Source of the DNA: Candidatus Culexmicrobium profundum
GTDB taxonomy: Archaea; Thermoproteota; Methanomethylicia; Culexarchaeales; Culexmicrobiaceae
Direction of reading: 5' to 3'
Assembly: GCA_025061245.1 (NCBI GenBank)
Contig: JANZKD010000064.1
Coordinates: 1 to 9,133 of the forward strand
Length of the DNA: 9,133 bases
Shown: positions 5,810 to 9,133 of the stretch, in pieces
Numbering within the stretch: the stretch's first letter is position 1
Layout of the letters: each line of letters begins with the position of its first letter
Program-made: the position numbers and the translations under genes
The notes under the pieces: model-generated
Told to the model about the DNA's origin: nothing
Seen by the model: only the letters and a program-made list of their open reading frames with translations
The model's database searches: none

Positions 5810-6520
5810 TTAAGATTTAATTGCAATTACAACATGGTTTTCATGAAAGAATTTGGATTTGAAGCTTTTCCCATATACTCTAATTATTTTTAGACCTGAA
5901 GCTTTAACCATCTTGACTGTTTCTCTTTTTGAGAATAGGTGGTAGAATCTTTGAAAAGTACCTTTCTTGGTTTTCCATGGAACATATATGTCGCCAAATT
6001 CTTGGACTTGTCTAGTTATGTAGTTCCAGAGCATTTTCGGTAGTTTTTTGAAGAATCTTGGTTGATATTTTGCCCATACACTTAAGATGAGTTTTCCATT
6101 TGGCTTCATGATTCTTTTGATTTCTTTTAATGCATTTATTCTTTCTCTTGAGGTTGGTATGTGATGTATTGTTGCTAGGCAGATTACAGAGTCAATAGAA
6201 TTAGACTTTACTGCTAAATAGTTAAGATCGCATTTAAGAGTGTGTAATAGATATTTTTTGTTTATTTTTTCAGCTTTTCTCAATGTTATTTTTAGCATGC
6301 TTCGTGAGAGATCTATTGCTAATACCTCGCTACCCGACTGTATTGCTGCTATTGAATTACGTCCAGAACCGCATCCTAAATCAATTAGTAAGGTTCCCTT
6401 TTTGGCTACAAGGTGGACTTCATTCCAGGATCGTCTTCTGGTAGCATCAAATTCTTTTGATATTTCATCGAAAACTTTCATTAAATCTAGTTTTATCTTT
6501 GTTACATTATTATTGATCAT
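5810..6520 (-). CDS. Trm9/ALKBH8-like SAM-dependent tRNA methyltransferase
   Basis: A 236-residue class I SAM methyltransferase. Motif I is LLIDLGCGSGRN at 44-55, the ribose-binding acidic residue is D70 in LAIDLS, and motif IV/V lies in SVICLATIHHIPTSRERI at 111-128, followed by LILSVWAKYQ at 144-153. Beyond the fold it carries Trm9/ALKBH8-family marks: FDATRRRSW at 24-32, IHH.PT.RER, the VWA.YQ strand, YVPW at 179-182 and RFYHLF at 191-196. In eukaryotes Trm9 esterifies cm5U34 to mcm5U34, the step after Elp3. The same role here is inferred from the motifs and from elp3 nearby. Trm9 needs Trm112, which I do not see in the window. I chose ATG 6520 because AAGTGAT ends 4 nt before it; the in-frame GTG at 6529 lies within that motif. 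Convergent with the membrane protein gene. Confidence 0.8.
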   Translation of the reverse strand: MINNNVTKIKLDLMKVFDEISKEFDATRRRSWNEVHLVAKKGTLLIDLGCGSGRNSIAAIQSGSEVLAIDLSRSMLKITLRKAEKINKKYLLHTLKCDLNYLAVKSNSIDSVICLATIHHIPTSRERINALKEIKRIMKPNGKLILSVWAKYQPRFFKKLPKMLWNYITRQVQEFGDIYVPWKTKKGTFQRFYHLFSKRETVKMVKASGLKIIRVYGKSFKSKFFHENHVVIAIKS

Positions 6521-6572
6521 TATAATCACTTGTCTTTCATCTTCTTTAGTGTTTGTGTTAAGAATTAAATTT

Positions 6573-6597
6573 AAATTTATAGCTAGCTTATAAATTT
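6573..6597. promoter_or_regulatory. divergent promoter: two TATA boxes as arms of one palindrome
   Basis: AAATTTATA (6573-6581) and TATAAATTT (6589-6597) are perfect 9-bp inverted repeats around the 7-bp centre GCTAGCT. The right arm is a TATA box for the plus-strand PrsW-like gene (expected transcript start near 6617). The left arm, read on the minus strand, is a TATA box for the Trm9-like gene (expected start near 6552, leaving a leader of about 32 nt with its Shine-Dalgarno). The two promoters are back to back with their TATA boxes less than one helical turn apart, so their pre-initiation complexes probably compete. Confidence 0.6.
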
Positions 6598-6630
6598 GTT
6601 TTAATCAATTAGTTTTAATATTTGATTTTC

Positions 6631-7191
6631 ATGAAAAATATTAGTATTATTCTTTATAGGATGATGAAATTGAATGATAGAGAGTTGAAATATGAATGTT
6701 TTAAGATGGCATTAAGTTCAGGAGTGTTGACGAGTATTCTTTCAATAGCATTAACTTCATTTGCAATGAATATTATTAGGACAATGAAAGCTTTAACGTA
6801 TCAAAATGAAATTTTTATTTTGACATGCATTGTTGCTCCAATAATTGAAGAAATTCTTAAACCCCTAGGCTTAATTTTCTGTAATGATCCTAAAGAATAT
6901 TTAAAAATACGGGATTGGGCTTTTCTAGGCGTGGTTGCTGGTACAGGTTTCTCTATATTAGAGAATTCATTTTACTTTGTGTCAACTTTAACTTCTAAGG
7001 GAAGGGAGTTAGCCATTGCAGTAATAGTATTTAGAACTTTCACTACAATGCCAATGCATATGTTTGCATCATCATTAACTGGAATTGGCATTGGATTATG
7101 GAAAAGAAGGAGAAGATGGATTACACCATTAACATTTTCATTTTCAATTATTATTCATAGCTCATTTAATTTTCTGGTTATTAGTCGCTAG
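6631..7191 (+). CDS. PrsW-like intramembrane protease (CPBP/PrsW superfamily)
   Basis: A 186-residue multi-pass membrane protein with the motif series of PrsW-type glutamic intramembrane peptidases: EEILK at 73-77 (EExxK), ENSFY at 111-115 (ExxxY), H143 in PMHMFASSLTGIGIG and HSSFN at 176-180 (HxxxN). In Bacillus, PrsW cleaves the anti-sigma factor RsiW. Archaeal substrates are unknown, and no anti-sigma system is expected in archaea, so only the chemistry can be inferred. There are about five membrane segments, and a basic RRRR stretch (159-162) marks a cytoplasmic loop. The start is uncertain: ATG 6631 is chosen, TTG 6622 and ATG 6661/6664 are alternatives, and no strong Shine-Dalgarno decides. 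It is divergent from the Trm9-like gene, and its 3' end overlaps the convergent zinc-ribbon gene by 30 bp. Confidence 0.75.
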   Translation: MKNISIILYRMMKLNDRELKYECFKMALSSGVLTSILSIALTSFAMNIIRTMKALTYQNEIFILTCIVAPIIEEILKPLGLIFCNDPKEYLKIRDWAFLGVVAGTGFSILENSFYFVSTLTSKGRELAIAVIVFRTFTTMPMHMFASSLTGIGIGLWKRRRRWITPLTFSFSIIIHSSFNFLVISR

Positions 7192-7383
7192 GAATTTCAT
7201 TTTAAATTTCTTAGTTAATATTGGAACTTCATTGTGATTGTTTGTTCTAGCTAATATCTGTGATTTTAATAACTTGACTTTTTTACCGCATCTAAAGCAA
7301 GTATATGTCTTGACTTGACCTTTAACTGCTCTAACTTCATTACAATATGGACATTTTACGATGAGATATTTGCTCATAACCAT
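7162..7383 (-). CDS. small zinc-ribbon protein, DUF1922-like
   Basis: A 73-residue protein with one complete zinc ribbon: CPYC (C11, C14) and CFRC (C29, C32), 14 residues apart, followed by a basic strand (GKKVKLLKSQILART) and a C-terminal basic tail. The layout (an initial strand IVKCPYC, then CFRCGKKV, then a QILART-type helix start) resembles DUF1922, a small archaeal zinc-ribbon family of unknown function; this is recalled, not searched. The open frame continues upstream to 7497, but that extension has poor composition. ATG 7383 has GGTGCAGGG directly before it, a Shine-Dalgarno match, so I start there; ATG 7377 is also possible. It overlaps the PrsW-like gene tail to tail by 30 bp. Nucleic acid or protein binding is likely but unproven. 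Confidence 0.7.
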   Translation of the reverse strand: MVMSKYLIVKCPYCNEVRAVKGQVKTYTCFRCGKKVKLLKSQILARTNNHNEVPILTKKFKMKFLATNNQKIK

Positions 7384-7488
7384 CCCTGCACCAAAATTTC
7401 TTCTACACTTATTAGTCTGAAAAATTAGATTAAATTTGCGAAATAAAATTAATAATGTTTTGTTAGAAACTACATAAAGTTCAAGTGT

Positions 7489-7506
7489 ATTTATCATATG
7501 ATAAAT
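7489..7506. promoter_or_regulatory. 18-bp perfect palindrome between divergent genes
   Basis: ATTTATCATATGATAAAT is a perfect 18-bp palindrome in the space between the zinc-ribbon gene (minus, start 7383) and the ACT-like/V4R gene (plus, start 7634). It lies 106 bp from the first and 128 bp from the second. It looks like the site of a dimeric regulator, possibly acting on both genes. The TTTAT/ATAAA arms are also TATA-like. No protein is assigned. Confidence 0.4.
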
Positions 7507-7623
7507 TAAAAATTAAAATGAAAAACCAAAATGTTAGAGTATAGGTTAATTGAAATATTTGCGAAAAACTAATTAAGAATAAAACTTACATTAATGCAGA
7601 TACAGTAAGGCATGATTGCTCAT

Positions 7624-7629
7624 GGTGAT
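7624..7629 (+). promoter_or_regulatory. ribosome binding site that moves the V4R gene start to GTG 7634
   Basis: GGTGAT at 7624-7629 followed by TGGT and then GTG 7634 repeats the pattern seen before ATG 2475 (GGTGAT, 4-nt spacer) and before ATG 6520 (AGTGAT, 4-nt spacer). The upstream in-frame TTG 7616 and ATG 7622 would place this motif inside the coding sequence. Confidence 0.5.
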
Positions 7630-7633
7630 TGGT

Positions 7634-8428
7634 GTGGAGAAGTATAATCCGAAGGACATCATGCTTTTCATAAGCTTCCCGAAGAGAAAGCTAGCAGAAA
7701 TATTCATTAAATTGAAGAATATTCCAGAAGCTCTTGCAGAAACATCAGATTTACTATTCAGATACGGAGTAAACATTTTAACTGGAATTCACATTGCAGG
7801 TGCACCTAATGTTGGATATTGGATCTTCTTTGCCGACTTCACCAATGCAATTGAACCACCAGGAATAATAGTGGAAAAATTAAGGACACTTGACAAGGTC
7901 GTTGATGTAAAGTATGTTGAATCTGAAAATTTCATAATGGAAAGCTTCTTGTATCCTGTGATTTCATGGGATAGACGATGTGTAATTATGGACGCTGAAC
8001 AGTTAGGATTAAGCTTGACAAAGATGAAGGAGTTACTTGGCTCTGGAGGAGCAATGCTACTGTTTTATCAGGGATTTGAGTATGGTTCACAATTGATGAA
8101 GTGGATTAAAAAAGTTATTGAATATAAGATGAGCACAGAAGATTTACTTAAAATATTGTTTAAAACGTATCGAACTAGTGGGTGGGGACTTGCTGAATTG
8201 ATTATGAAAGATGAGGAAAAGAAAGTTTTCATTATAAGAGTTTATGAATGCTTTGAAGCTCTATCAAGTTCTAACACTAAAATTGAAGATAAATCATGTG
8301 ATTTTAATAGGGGATTTTGGAGCGGTGCTTTAAGTGAAATTTTAGGAGTCAAAATGAGAGCTATGGAGGAGAAATGTATACGAAAAGGCGATTCATACTG
8401 TGAATTTAAAGTTAAATTATGGGATTAA
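7634..8428 (+). CDS. ACT-like plus V4R (4-vinyl reductase) domain protein
   Basis: A protein of about 264 residues, probably soluble. Residues 8-90 look like an ACT-type ligand fold (LAEIFIKLKNIPEALAE, then YGVNILTGIHIA, a strand, and a closing strand VVDVKYVE). The C-terminal 100 residues look like a V4R domain, ending with its cysteine-bearing signature: CDFNRGFWSGALSEILG, EEKCIRKG and SYCEFKV. V4R domains bind small hydrophobic ligands and are found in BchJ and in XylR-type regulators. ACT domains usually bind amino acids. A ligand-sensing regulatory role without a DNA-binding domain is the likely reading; the ligand is unknown. I chose GTG 7634 for its GGTGAT site; ATG 7622 is the main alternative and would add four residues. 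trm5 follows after 25 bp and is probably co-transcribed. Confidence 0.75.
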   Translation: MEKYNPKDIMLFISFPKRKLAEIFIKLKNIPEALAETSDLLFRYGVNILTGIHIAGAPNVGYWIFFADFTNAIEPPGIIVEKLRTLDKVVDVKYVESENFIMESFLYPVISWDRRCVIMDAEQLGLSLTKMKELLGSGGAMLLFYQGFEYGSQLMKWIKKVIEYKMSTEDLLKILFKTYRTSGWGLAELIMKDEEKKVFIIRVYECFEALSSSNTKIEDKSCDFNRGFWSGALSEILGVKMRAMEEKCIRKGDSYCEFKVKLWD

Positions 8429-8453
8429 CAGTTATCTTATTATAGGTTGAATT

Positions 8454-9133
8454 ATGACAAGGAAGTCTATATTGATTAGAGCAGCAGAGAAAGTGCTGGA
8501 TGAAAATGAGATTAAATACATGGTAAAGAGCTTCGATCTTATAGGTGACATTGCAGTAATAAAGCTTCCAGTAGAACTACTTGGAAAGCGTTTTGAAATT
8601 GCAAATGCACTGCTTGAAGAGGCACCTTTCATTAAAGTTGTTCTTAGAAAAGTTACGTCAATTTGGGGGAAATACAGGCTAATGGGATTAGAGTGGTTGG
8701 CTGGAGAAAAAAGATTTGAAACCATTTACAGAGAACATGGCTGCATTTTTAAGGTGAATTTAAAGGAAGTGTTTTTTAGCCCTCGATTGTCAGGGGAGAG
8801 AATTAGAATTGCAAGATTAGTTGAAGATGGAGAAGTCATAGTTAATATGTTCGCAGGTATAGGGACATTCTCAATTATAATTGCAAGAAATGCGAAGCCA
8901 AGAAAAATATTTTCAATAGACATCAATCCAAAGGCAATAGAGTTGATGAAAGAGAACATAAAAATGAATAAAGTTGAGGGGATAGTTATCCCAATCTTAG
9001 GAGATGCTGCAAAGATGATAGAAAATCAGCTTAGAAATATTGCTGACAGAGTTTTAATGCCGCTTCCAGAACTATCTCTAAAGTATTTAAAGTATGCATT
9101 GATGGCTTTGAAAGAAAATGGAGGATGGATCCA
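8454..9133 (+). CDS. trm5: tRNA (guanine37-N1)-methyltransferase Trm5 (3' cut by window edge)
   Basis: The first 226 residues of a Trm5-type enzyme, which makes m1G37 next to the anticodon to prevent frameshifting and, in archaea, can start wyosine synthesis. The D2 domain is seen at about residues 25-130 (SFDLIGDIAVIKLP, KYRLMGLEWLAGE, IYREHGCIFKVN, VFFSPRLSGER). The Rossmann D3 domain has motif I NMFAGIGTFS, then SIDINPKAIELMKENIK and the catalytic-loop block DRVLMPLPELSLKYL, where PLP replaces the more usual NLP/NPP. The frame is open to the edge and ends in GGWI, where Trm5s continue into HYY. Only about 24 residues precede the D2 domain, so the N-terminal D1 domain, which in some Trm5s contacts the tRNA elbow, is absent or very reduced. 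ATG 8454 has AGGTTGA 3 nt upstream. Confidence 0.92.
   Translation, partial: MTRKSILIRAAEKVLDENEIKYMVKSFDLIGDIAVIKLPVELLGKRFEIANALLEEAPFIKVVLRKVTSIWGKYRLMGLEWLAGEKRFETIYREHGCIFKVNLKEVFFSPRLSGERIRIARLVEDGEVIVNMFAGIGTFSIIIARNAKPRKIFSIDINPKAIELMKENIKMNKVEGIVIPILGDAAKMIENQLRNIADRVLMPLPELSLKYLKYALMALKENGGWI

Noticed and set aside
6240..6593. A 117-codon plus-strand frame opposite the Trm9-like gene.
   Set aside because: It overlaps the conserved motif I and IV/V region of the methyltransferase in antisense and has no start signal.
7384..7497. N-terminal extension of the zinc-ribbon protein to 7497.
   Set aside because: The extra residues have no domain character, and a Shine-Dalgarno match stands directly before ATG 7383. 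The extension would also run into the 18-bp palindrome.
8432..8959. Two minus-strand frames opposite trm5.
   Set aside because: They are antisense to conserved Trm5 D2/D3 motifs; the plus frame is continuous and clearly homologous to Trm5.
1..9133. CRISPR array, tRNA/rRNA genes, transposase or integrase.
   Set aside because: I saw no regularly spaced repeats of 20-40 bp, no tRNA-like cloverleaf or rRNA sequence, and no recombinase motifs. The window looks like ordinary chromosome with a toxin-antitoxin insertion.

Overview
The window is archaeal chromosome. It carries an archaeal-type Elp3 (CX4CX2C radical-SAM motif fused to a GNAT acetyltransferase), a Trm5-type tRNA m1G37 methyltransferase, an ACT-like/V4R protein, a VapB(AbrB)-VapC(PIN) pair and a DUF1922-like zinc ribbon. 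Several genes have an archaeal TATA-like box about 25-30 bp before the expected transcript start. The DNA is AT-rich. A GGTGAT-like Shine-Dalgarno motif recurs with a spacer of about 4 nt. A deep Thermoproteota-type lineage is plausible, but I cannot place it further.

Layout, left to right. Bases 2-1714 hold two tandem paralogs of an unrecognised surface/secreted protein; the first is cut by the window edge. The 3' end of the second runs 53 bp into the convergent vapC of a vapB-vapC module (1662-2307, minus). Three CCCACA motifs spaced exactly 20 bp apart lie in front of vapB. Two very small plus-strand genes follow (2475-2987). elp3 is on the minus strand (2997-4454), and immediately upstream of it lies what looks like a decayed PIN-domain gene (4469-4728). 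Next come an unrecognised multi-pass membrane protein (4884-5804), a Trm9/ALKBH8-like methyltransferase (minus, 5810-6520), a PrsW-like intramembrane protease (6631-7191), a convergent small zinc ribbon (7162-7383, minus), an ACT-like/V4R protein (7634-8428) and trm5 (8454 to the edge).

The clearest functional theme is tRNA anticodon-loop modification. Elp3 makes the carboxymethyl-type group on wobble U34. A Trm9-like enzyme would methyl-esterify that group, and Trm5 methylates G37. They are not one operon (elp3 and the Trm9-like gene are on the minus strand with a plus-strand gene between them), but all three lie within about 6 kb. The second theme is toxin-antitoxin turnover: one intact AbrB-PIN module and one apparent PIN remnant. 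The rest is housekeeping or unassigned membrane biology. I found no CRISPR array, rRNA, tRNA or complete insertion sequence.
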